Below, piece after piece: positions 6,430-12,908 of a stretch of DNA of 17,980 nucleotides. Both the position numbers and the translations under genes were made by a program. The DNA lies in assembly GCA_946491915.1 (NCBI GenBank), contig CAMLYR010000025.1, positions 1 through 17,980 on the forward strand, given 5' to 3'. This stretch comes from an uncultured Clostridium sp. GTDB taxonomy: Bacteria; Bacillota_A; Clostridia; TANB77; CAG-508. The notes under the pieces were generated by a model, which was not told the DNA's origin, did no database searches, and was given only the letters and a program-made list of their open reading frames with translations. Numbering within the stretch: the stretch's first letter is position 1; every line of letters starts with the position of its first letter.

Positions 6430-9132
6430 ATGGATAATTTTGTTTTAATCGATGGAAATAGTATTATGAATCGAGCATTTTATGGAATTATGGGAAGTAA
6501 AATGCTAACAACAAAAGATGGAAAATATACCAATGCGGTATATGGTTTTTTGGCTATTTTATTTAAATTGATAGAAGATACAAATCCCCAATATATGGCA
6601 GTAGCATTTGACTTAAAAGCACCAACTGCAAGACATAAATTATATGAAGGATATAAAGCTAATCGAAAAGGAATGCCAGATGAATTGGCAGAACAAATGC
6701 CTTTAATTAAAGAAATATTAAGAGCGATGAATATTGATATTGTGGAAAAAGAAGGCTATGAAGCAGATGATGTTTTAGGAACACTTTCTAGATATGGAGA
6801 AAAACAAGGTCTTCATGTGACCATATTATCAGGAGATAGAGATACTTTCCAATTAGCAACAGACAATGTAACCATCAGAATTCCGAGAACAAAAGGTGGA
6901 AAAACAGAAACCGATTTATTTGATAGAAGTAAAATATTGGAAACCTATGGGATAGAACCAAAACAATTGATAGAAGTAAAAGGGTTACAAGGTGATAGCT
7001 CAGATAATATACCAGGTGTTCCTGGAATTGGAGAAAAAACAGCATTATCTTTGATTCAAAAATATGGTTCAATTGACAATTTATATGACAAAATAGAAAA
7101 AAACGAGGATGATTTAAAAGGAAAACAAAGAGAAAAGGTTAAAGATAATAAAGAATTAGCAGAATTATCTAAAACATTAGGAACCATCAATCTAGAAGTA
7201 CCAATTGAAGATACATTAGAACAATTTAAAGTAGAAGAATGGGATAAGGAAAAAGTATTGAAATTATTTAAAGAATTAAATTTCAATCGATATATTGAAC
7301 GTTTTCATTTAACAGGTGAAAAAGAGGATAACCAAGAAGAAAACTATAAAATAGAATTTAAGACGGTTGAAAAATCTCTAGAAGAAGTAATGAATATTAT
7401 TATAGAACAAAAAAATATGATATTTTATTTGCAAACAGAAAAGGACGAGAATCCAGAAAATATTATAAAAGAAAAAATAACAGGAATGAGTGTATATAAT
7501 CCAGATACGCAAGAAGCCTATTATATAAAACTAAACCAAGAAGAAATCGCACAACTAAAAAATATCTTTGAAGATGCAAACATAAAAAAGACAAGCATCA
7601 ATTTAACAAAAGTTTATATTTTATTAAAACAAGTAGATATTACTTTAGACGGGATTGAAAATGACATATCTATCGGAGCCTATATTTTAAATCCAACCAA
7701 TAATAAATTAGACCTTAAAAATTTAGCAATGCAATATTTAGAATTGGATATAGAAGAATATATAGGAGAAGAAGAAAATCAAAAACAAATGACTTTATTT
7801 GAAGAAAATGATATGCAAAATGATAAAAAAGCTTCAGAAAAGTATAATTTGTATGTATATGTCATAGAAAAAATAAACAATATGATTTTACAAAAATTAA
7901 AAGAAACCAATAGTTTTGATTTATATACCAATATTGATATGCCAACCGTAGAAGTGTTATCTAGTATGCAATGGAATGGCATGTATGTAGATGAACAAGA
8001 ATTAAGTGCATTTGGAGAAGAATTGACATCACAAATTGAGGTCTTAACAAAGGTAATTCATAAAATGGCAGGTGAAGAATTTAATATTAACTCTACAAAA
8101 CAATTAGGAGAAATTCTTTTTGAAAAAATGAAATTACCAGTTATTAAGAAGACAAAAAATGGATATTCTACAGATGTAGATGTTTTAGAAAAACTAAAAA
8201 GAGAAGATCCCATTATTGGAAAGATATTAGAATATAGACAATTAATGAAATTAAATTCTACCTATGTAGAAGGACTAAAGCCATTTATCAATCCGAAAAC
8301 CAAAAGAATTCATTCTTTTTTCCATCAAACCATCACAGCAACAGGAAGAATCAGTTCAACAGAACCTAACTTGCAAAATATTCCTACTAGATTTGAATTG
8401 GGAAAAAGAGTGAGAAAAGTATTTAAACCAGAAGAGGGAAAAGTCTATATTGATGCAGACTATTCACAAATAGAATTAAGAGTATTGGCACATATTTCAG
8501 AAGATAAACATATGATAGATGCTTTTAAGCATAATGAAGATATTCATAAACAAGCAGCTTCAAAAGTTTTTAAAACACCAATCGATGAAGTAACCAAAGA
8601 ACAAAGAAGTAATGCAAAGGCTGTAAACTTTGGAATTGTCTATGGAATTAGTGATTTTGGATTAGCAGAACAACTAGGAATTTCTAGAAAAAAAGCAAAA
8701 CAATATATAGATGAATATTTAACAGAGTATGCAGGAATAAAAGAATTTATGGAGAATATTATTGAAAAGGCGAAAGAACAAGGATATGTGGAAACATTAT
8801 TCCATAGAAGAAGATATGTTCCAGAATTGAATTCTAAAAACTATATGGTAAGACAATTTGGTAATAGAGTGGCAATGAATACGCCAATTCAAGGAACAGC
8901 AGCAGACATTATGAAAATAGCGATGATTAATGTAAATAAGGAATTGAAGACTAGAGGATTAGAAGCGAAAATTATTTTACAAGTACATGATGAAATGATG
9001 ATTGAAGCTCCAGAAAATGAAAAAGAAGAAGTAAAAGATATTATGAAAAAGGAAATGGAGTCTGCAATCCAATTAAAAATACCACTTGTTGCAGAAATAT
9101 CAGAAGCAAAAAATTGGTATGATTGTAAATAA
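6430..9132 (+). CDS. polA: DNA polymerase I with 5' nuclease and inactive proofreading domain
   Basis: The protein has 900 residues. Residues 1-290 are the 5'-3' nuclease: LIDGN (Asp8), Asp61, EADD (111-114), GDRD (135-138) and the helix-hairpin-helix region GDSSDNIPGVPGIG (188-201). Residues about 305-490 match the 3'-5' exonuclease fold but lack its acidic residues: the ExoI position reads LQTE (334-337) instead of DTE, and I see no Asp at ExoII. This is as in Bacillus and Thermus enzymes. Residues about 500-900 are the polymerase: motif A DYSQIELR (677-684), motif B RSNAKAVNFGIVYG (726-739) and motif C VHDE (852-855). It fills gaps and removes RNA primers. AGGAGG lies six bases before the ATG, directly after the repeat array, so translation initiation is next to strong hairpins. 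Confidence 0.97.
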   Translation: MDNFVLIDGNSIMNRAFYGIMGSKMLTTKDGKYTNAVYGFLAILFKLIEDTNPQYMAVAFDLKAPTARHKLYEGYKANRKGMPDELAEQMPLIKEILRAMNIDIVEKEGYEADDVLGTLSRYGEKQGLHVTILSGDRDTFQLATDNVTIRIPRTKGGKTETDLFDRSKILETYGIEPKQLIEVKGLQGDSSDNIPGVPGIGEKTALSLIQKYGSIDNLYDKIEKNEDDLKGKQREKVKDNKELAELSKTLGTINLEVPIEDTLEQFKVEEWDKEKVLKLFKELNFNRYIERFHLTGEKEDNQEENYKIEFKTVEKSLEEVMNIIIEQKNMIFYLQTEKDENPENIIKEKITGMSVYNPDTQEAYYIKLNQEEIAQLKNIFEDANIKKTSINLTKVYILLKQVDITLDGIENDISIGAYILNPTNNKLDLKNLAMQYLELDIEEYIGEEENQKQMTLFEENDMQNDKKASEKYNLYVYVIEKINNMILQKLKETNSFDLYTNIDMPTVEVLSSMQWNGMYVDEQELSAFGEELTSQIEVLTKVIHKMAGEEFNINSTKQLGEILFEKMKLPVIKKTKNGYSTDVDVLEKLKREDPIIGKILEYRQLMKLNSTYVEGLKPFINPKTKRIHSFFHQTITATGRISSTEPNLQNIPTRFELGKRVRKVFKPEEGKVYIDADYSQIELRVLAHISEDKHMIDAFKHNEDIHKQAASKVFKTPIDEVTKEQRSNAKAVNFGIVYGISDFGLAEQLGISRKKAKQYIDEYLTEYAGIKEFMENIIEKAKEQGYVETLFHRRRYVPELNSKNYMVRQFGNRVAMNTPIQGTAADIMKIAMINVNKELKTRGLEAKIILQVHDEMMIEAPENEKEEVKDIMKKEMESAIQLKIPLVAEISEAKNWYDCK

Positions 9133-9156
9133 AATTTATGATATTTTTTTTAGTGT

Positions 9157-9342
9157 AATTCATCAATATTATTATTTTTTTATTATCTCATCGGCTAGCT
9201 CCATGTACTACAAATTCTAAATTTTAAATAAACGAGCCTCTCGCTACAAACGCGCTTCCTCATTTATTTAAAATTAAGAATTTTTATGCCCATTTCACGT
9301 CACATTCGTCGATGAATTCTAAAATAATAATATTTATTGATT
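9157..9342. repeat. Nested inverted-repeat intergenic element
   Basis: This fills most of the 310-base gap after polA. The inner arms, 9212-9236 and 9259-9283, are 25 bases each and complementary at 23 positions, with a 22-base loop. The outer arms are TCAATATTATTATTTT (about 9163-9178) and AAAATAATAATATTTATTGA (9321-9340), complementary apart from a 4-base insertion. An ATTCATC (9158-9164) also pairs with GATGAAT (9311-9317). No ORF of note lies inside. It could be a miniature mobile element, a structured RNA or an elaborate terminator. Confidence 0.65.
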
Positions 9343-9442
9343 GCTAAAAAATGAATGAAAATATTAGGAAGTTAAAAACATTATCAATTGACAACAAGCA
9401 TATAAAAGGGGAAACTTGAAATTTAAAGGAGAGGAAACTTGG

Positions 9443-10009
9443 TTGAAAAACAAATATAAAATTATCATTGGTACGGTTATTATAGTACTCATAATAGCTA
9501 TACTATTTGTTCTGTTTAAAGATAAATTATTAAAAATATTATACCCTAAAACATATAGTGAAATTGTATCAGTCTACGCAGAAGAATATGATGTAGAGGA
9601 AAATTTAATATATGCGGTGATAAAAGCAGAAAGCAATTTTGAAAGTCAAGCAGTTTCGAATAGAGATGCCATTGGGTTAATGCAAATTGTAGAAGAAACA
9701 GCAATTGATGTTGCTAAGAAAAATAACATAGATATTGATACAGAAAATATAGAAGAAGAAATACTAGATATTGATAACAACATTAATATTGGAACAAAAT
9801 ACTTATCAACATTATTAACACAATATGGAAATATAGAAGTTGCATTAGCAGCATATAATGCAGGCATCGGAACAGTGAACAATTGGATAGACAAACAAAT
9901 CATAAAAGCAGATGGATCAGATATTGAGAACATACCATATAAAGAAACAAATAATTATGTGAGAAAAATATTAAAAGACTATCGTATATATAATGAGTTA
10001 TATGGATAA
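9443..10009 (+). CDS. Membrane-anchored lytic transglycosylase (SLT domain)
   Basis: The protein has 188 residues from the TTG at 9443. One N-terminal membrane helix (about 6-26) is followed by a soluble-lytic-transglycosylase domain (about 40-185). It has catalytic Glu63 in KAESNF, GLMQI (78-82), the NINIGTKYL segment and AALAAYNAG-type motif AYNAG (137-141), then a terminal YKETNNYVRKIL. These enzymes cleave peptidoglycan between MurNAc and GlcNAc with formation of 1,6-anhydro ends. The domain here should face outward. I prefer the TTG at 9443, with AAAGGAGAGG eight bases upstream, over the in-frame TTG at 9416, whose AAAAGGGG is only four bases away. It is about the size of small Firmicute SLT proteins (YjbJ/CwlQ-like). 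Its stop is immediately followed by a 31-nt repeat. Confidence 0.9.
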   Translation: MKNKYKIIIGTVIIVLIIAILFVLFKDKLLKILYPKTYSEIVSVYAEEYDVEENLIYAVIKAESNFESQAVSNRDAIGLMQIVEETAIDVAKKNNIDIDTENIEEEILDIDNNINIGTKYLSTLLTQYGNIEVALAAYNAGIGTVNNWIDKQIIKADGSDIENIPYKETNNYVRKILKDYRIYNELYG

Positions 10010-10074
10010 TGTCGCATTAGGTTCGTTTGTCAATGCGACATTTTGCCCCATTGGAATCAGTGTTGATTGAGACA
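10010..10074 (-). repeat. Two 31-nt palindromic units, inverted orientation
   Basis: Units at 10010-10040 and 10044-10074 are each exactly 31 nt and separated by TTT. The first has ends TGTCGCATT/AATGCGACA. Its reverse complement contains GACAAACGAACC and aligns with unit 3 of the 6282-6416 array with only a few differences. The second is more diverged: TGCCCCATTGG at one end, TGAGACA at the other. The first begins one base after the transglycosylase TAA. Confidence 0.75.
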
Positions 10075-10105
10075 AAATAGAAAATCAATAAAAGGAGGAA
10101 GAAAA

Positions 10106-10709
10106 GTGAGAATTATATTAGCATCTCAATCCCCAAGAAGAAAAGAATTATTAGCATTAATTGTTCCTAAATTTGAAATCATGGTGAGCAATCAAGAAGA
10201 GGTGTTAAATGATACATTATCTGTAGAAGAACAAGTAACTGAAATTGCCTATACAAAGGCGAAAAATGTATTTGATAGAACAGAAGGTGATAGAATTGTC
10301 ATCGGTTCTGATACCATTGTCACAAAAAAACGGAAAAATATATGGAAAACCAAAAAATAGAAGTCATGCAAAAGAAATGATAAAAGAATTAATTACAGGA
10401 GACAAAGTACATAAAATCATAACAGGATTAAGTGTTCTAATAGAAGAAAACGGTATATACAAAGAATATAAAACATATGATGCTGTGAAAGTATATTTAA
10501 AAGATATATCTGATGAAGAAATAGAAAGATGGTTAGATACAGGAAATGCCATGGACAAGGCAGCTGCATATGGAATTCAAAATGAATTTTGCGTACATGT
10601 AGAAAAAATAGAAGGAAATTATACATCAGCTCTTGGGTTGCCAACACATAAAGTATATGATATTTTAAAAAATGTCCAATCGGGGACGTTTCTGTTTGGG
10701 ACATTTTGA
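10106..10709 (+). pseudogene. maf: Maf-family nucleotide pyrophosphatase with a frameshift
   Basis: The GTG at 10106 follows AAAGGAGG by seven bases. The first 70 or so codons give a normal Maf start: SQSPRR (7-12) and GSDTIV (Asp69). The frame then breaks in a run of seven A (10324-10330) and stops at 10360. Removing one A gives TKNGKIYGKPK and a complete remainder: TGLSVL, the GNAMDKAAAYGIQ signature and SALGLPTHKVYDILK. Maf proteins hydrolyse dTTP, UTP or modified nucleotides and are linked to septum and shape control; maf next to mreB is a common Firmicute arrangement. The gene could be truly broken, rescued by slippage on A7, or a sequencing error. Its last residues (NVQSGTFLFGTF) come from a 31-nt repeat. 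Confidence 0.85.
10673..10703 (-). repeat. 31-nt palindromic unit inside the maf 3' end
   Basis: A single 31-nt unit bounded by TGTCCAAT and GGGACA. Its reverse complement (TGTCCCAAACAGAAACG at the start) is nearly identical to unit 4 of the array at 6386-6416. It is read through in the maf frame, and the stop TGA follows at 10707-10709. Confidence 0.75.
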
Positions 10710-10832
10710 AGATTTTTATAGAAAAAGAGTATCCATTAATTTTTTTTAAGCGATTGTTGATATAGTTTTAAGCAAATTATGTTTAAACAGTAACTAGATA
10801 TATAATTAAGAAATCTTTTTTACAAAAAATGG

Positions 10833-10861
10833 TTGAAAAAATAATGATATTGTAATATAAT
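10833..10861 (+). promoter_or_regulatory. Sigma-A-type promoter upstream of mreB
   Basis: TTGAAA (10833-10838), 17 bases, then consensus TATAAT (10856-10861), 79 bases before the mreB ATG. A second weaker -10 candidate (TAAAAT, 10897-10902) lies downstream. Confidence 0.7.
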
Positions 10862-10878
10862 TGTAACGAAATTGTAAT
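10851..10878 (+). promoter_or_regulatory. Triple TGTAAH direct repeat, WalR-box-like
   Basis: TGTAAT (10851-10856), TGTAAC (10862-10867) and TGTAAT (10873-10878) are spaced by exactly five bases. Each neighbouring pair fits TGTWAH-N5-TGTWAH, the published site of the cell-wall response regulator WalR (YycF). The first box overlaps the TATAAT at 10856-10861. Read on the other strand (TTACA every 11 bases) they also resemble PhoP boxes. Confidence 0.5.
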
Positions 10879-10890
10879 AAGAAAAACATA

Positions 10891-10907
10891 TGATGATAAA
10901 ATCATCA
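10891..10907. repeat. Short inverted repeat in the mreB leader
   Basis: TGATGAT, AAA, ATCATCA: 7-bp perfect arms with a 3-base loop, 33 bases before the mreB start. It could be an operator half-site pair or a small leader hairpin. Nothing in the sequence decides which. Confidence 0.35.
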
Positions 10908-10939
10908 ATTTTGATATATATAGAAGGGAAGATAGGCAA

Positions 10940-11950
10940 ATGTTTAAATTTGGTTTTGGGCAAGATGTAGGAATTGATTTAGGTACTGCAACAGTCATTG
11001 TATATGTAAAAGGGAAGGGGATTGTATTAAGAGAACCTTCTGTTGTTGCTGTTGACAATATTACAGGAGAAGTTTTAGCAGTAGGACAAGAGGCTAGAAG
11101 AATGTTAGGAAGAACACCAGGAAATATTGTTGCGACAAGACCTTTGAGAGATGGTGTTATATCAGACTATACGGTCACAGAAAAAATGTTAAAACATTTT
11201 ATTAATAAAGTTTGTGGTAAATTTATTTTTGCACCAAGAATTATGATTTGTATCCCTTCACAAGTAACTGAGGTAGAGAAAAAAGCAGTTATAGATGCAG
11301 CAACACAAGCAGGTGCAAGAAAAGTATATCTAATTGAAGAACCAATCGCAGCAGCTATTGGAGCAGGAATTGATATATCAAAACCATGTGGAAATATGGT
11401 AGTTGATATTGGTGGAGGTACTACTGATATTGCTGTTATATCTTTAGGTGGCTCAGTTGTGAATACTTCTTTAAAAGTAGCTGGCGATAAATTTGATGAA
11501 TATATTGTAAAATATGTTAAGAAAAAACATAATATTATGATAGGTGAAAGAACAGCAGAAGATTTAAAAGTTAATATTGGTTGTGTGTATCCTAAAATAC
11601 AAGATACAGAAATGGATATACGAGGAAGAGATTTAGTAACAGGACTTCCAAAAACCTTAACGGTTCATTCAAGTGAAATGTTAGAAGCATTAATAGAACC
11701 AGCCATGATGATTGTCGATGCCGTTCATTCTGTGTTAGAGAGAACACCACCAGAATTGTCAGCAGACATTAGTGATAAAGGAATTTACATGACGGGTGGA
11801 GGTTGTCTAGTAGACGGATTAGATAAACTATTACAAGAAAAAACCGGAATTAATGTTATGATCGCACAAGATACGGTATCATGTGTGGCATTAGGAACAG
11901 GAAAGGCATTAGATAATTTAGATGTGTTAGAAGGAAAATCAAGAAATTAA
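10940..11950 (+). CDS. mreB: Rod-shape actin homologue MreB/Mbl
   Basis: The protein has 336 residues, the family's normal length. Actin-fold signatures run in order: phosphate-1 DLGTAT (13-18), the GRTPGNIVATRPLRDGVI stretch (57-74), the LIEEPIAAAIGAG segment with Glu133/134, phosphate-2 DIGGGTTD (156-163), IGERTAEDLK (201-210), LERTPPELSADI (266-277) and adenosine motif TGGG (285-288). The hydrophobic N-terminus (MFKFGFG) suits membrane attachment. It polymerises under the membrane and guides lateral wall synthesis. ATG follows GAAGGGAAGA. The mreC and mreD genes that often follow mreB are absent: a terminator comes next, so this may be an Mbl- or MreBH-like second copy. The name MreB versus Mbl cannot be settled by eye. 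Confidence 0.93.
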   Translation: MFKFGFGQDVGIDLGTATVIVYVKGKGIVLREPSVVAVDNITGEVLAVGQEARRMLGRTPGNIVATRPLRDGVISDYTVTEKMLKHFINKVCGKFIFAPRIMICIPSQVTEVEKKAVIDAATQAGARKVYLIEEPIAAAIGAGIDISKPCGNMVVDIGGGTTDIAVISLGGSVVNTSLKVAGDKFDEYIVKYVKKKHNIMIGERTAEDLKVNIGCVYPKIQDTEMDIRGRDLVTGLPKTLTVHSSEMLEALIEPAMMIVDAVHSVLERTPPELSADISDKGIYMTGGGCLVDGLDKLLQEKTGINVMIAQDTVSCVALGTGKALDNLDVLEGKSRN

Positions 11951-12039
11951 ACTAGTAAATTTCATTTCTAACAGATATTAAGAATGTATTAAGAAAAGTA
12001 ATGTGAAAATCAAAAAGAAAATGTTATAAAATATTGAAC

Positions 12040-12093
12040 CTGAGAAATCAAAAAAATCCAACTATTATCACGTTGGATTTTTTTGATTCTCAG
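12040..12093. terminator. Bidirectional intrinsic terminator
   Basis: Arms 12040-12062 and 12072-12093 are complementary over 22 bp with one bulged A and a 9-base loop (12063-12071). The GTTGGA half runs directly into T7 and reads similarly on both strands. It separates the convergent mreB and the minus-strand orphan gene. Confidence 0.85.
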
Positions 12094-12131
12094 ATGTTAA
12101 TAGATCTTCGCTTTTTCAGAATGTCTGGTAA

Positions 12132-12593
12132 TTACTGTAGCAAACAACGCAATTTTTTTTCCGACAGTTCACTGTTAGCAATGTAAGCAACAAATTTATC
12201 CGGAAATAGTATGCCGATATTTAAGATATGTGGATAAGAATCATCACATGATGTTATTGATATTTCAGGAATTTTCATATAGTTTCTCATGGTGACCCTT
12301 GTGTGATTTTTGGTGGCTTGGAATATTATGAAATATTCTTTGCCATCATTAATTTTTTTCCGGCTTGCTGGTAAAAATACCGGCTTCCCATACTGACGAA
12401 TATCAATTTCTTTAAATTCAGATATTCCTGATTGAAAATTCTTGTTAGTAAATGGAATTCCCTCATAATAAGTAGATGGTTGTGAGGAAGTCCAACCTTC
12501 AACAAATACGGGCTTACATTTCACAATTTCACCATCTGGTAAAATGGGGGAAATTACACCATATAACCGTCCTTCAACAATCTTGTTTGCCAT
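12132..12593 (-). CDS. Orphan hypothetical protein, possibly acquired
   Basis: The protein has 153 residues. The ATG has a strong AGGAGGA seven bases upstream, so it is very likely expressed. I do not recognise the family. It looks soluble, with no signal or membrane segment. It is rich in Pro, Gly and beta-type segments (GRLYGVISPILPDGEIV, KPVFVEGW, KPVFLP, KEYFIIFQATKNHTRVTM) and has three cysteines spread along its length. Base use differs from its neighbours, with CCG, CGG, GGC and GCA more frequent and visibly less AT. It is a single-gene unit between the mreB terminator and its own promoter region, which suggests later insertion between mreB and mtaB. No function is proposed. Confidence 0.65.
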   Translation of the reverse strand: MANKIVEGRLYGVISPILPDGEIVKCKPVFVEGWTSSQPSTYYEGIPFTNKNFQSGISEFKEIDIRQYGKPVFLPASRKKINDGKEYFIIFQATKNHTRVTMRNYMKIPEISITSCDDSYPHILNIGILFPDKFVAYIANSELSEKKLRCLLQ

Positions 12594-12674
12594 TTTACAT
12601 TCCTCCTTTTTTTATGGCTTAATAGGTCTTATATCATAAAGTAAAAAGGATATAAGAAATTTTTTGTTAGGAAT

Positions 12675-12711
12675 ATTTTAACATAAAATAGCAACAAAAG
12701 CAAATTTGCTT
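12675..12711 (-). promoter_or_regulatory. Probable promoter of the orphan gene, with palindrome
   Basis: On the minus strand, TTGCTT (12698-12703), 17 bases, then TAAAAT (12675-12680). The -35 is weak. It is covered by a 14-bp perfect palindrome AAGCAAATTTGCTT (12698-12711), which also touches the -35 of the divergent promoter, as an operator might. Confidence 0.35.
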
Positions 12712-12738
12712 GAAAATAAGGCAAAAATATGGGATAAT
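12710..12738 (+). promoter_or_regulatory. Probable promoter for the mtaB leader
   Basis: TTGAAA (12710-12715), 17 bases, then GATAAT (12733-12738). Transcription would begin near 12745, the first base of the stem-loop that follows. Confidence 0.5.
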
Positions 12739-12744
12739 AGAGTT

Positions 12745-12810
12745 ACTGTTTAGACCAAATGCAGCAAAAATAATGTATATATAACCTTTCCTGCATTTGG
12801 TCTAAATAGT
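12745..12810 (+). repeat. 20-bp stem-loop at the start of the mtaB leader
   Basis: Arms 12745-12764 and 12791-12810 pair over 20 positions, 19 Watson-Crick and one G-U, around a 26-base loop. The core is TTTAGACCAAATGCAG and its complement. No T-run follows, so it is not an ordinary terminator. Between it and mtaB lie a good AAGGAGAGAAGG and a very short ORF, ATG at 12849 encoding MIVI and stopping at 12863. Together these fill the 315-base gap 12594-12908, which has no larger gene. Confidence 0.6.
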
Positions 12811-12908
12811 AAAGAATTTTAAATGAACAAGGAGAGAAGGTTAAAAGAATGATAGTTATTTGATTTTTTTAACTAGCTTGAAACCTTGAGAAAGGAATAC
12901 AATAAAAA

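Noticed and set aside
9388..9406. TTGACA and TATAAA as the transglycosylase promoter
   Set aside because: The two boxes are only seven bases apart, too close for a sigma-A promoter, and no -10 lies at the right spacing.
12745..12810. Intrinsic terminator
   Set aside because: The stem is long, but no T-run follows it on either strand and no gene on the plus strand ends before it.
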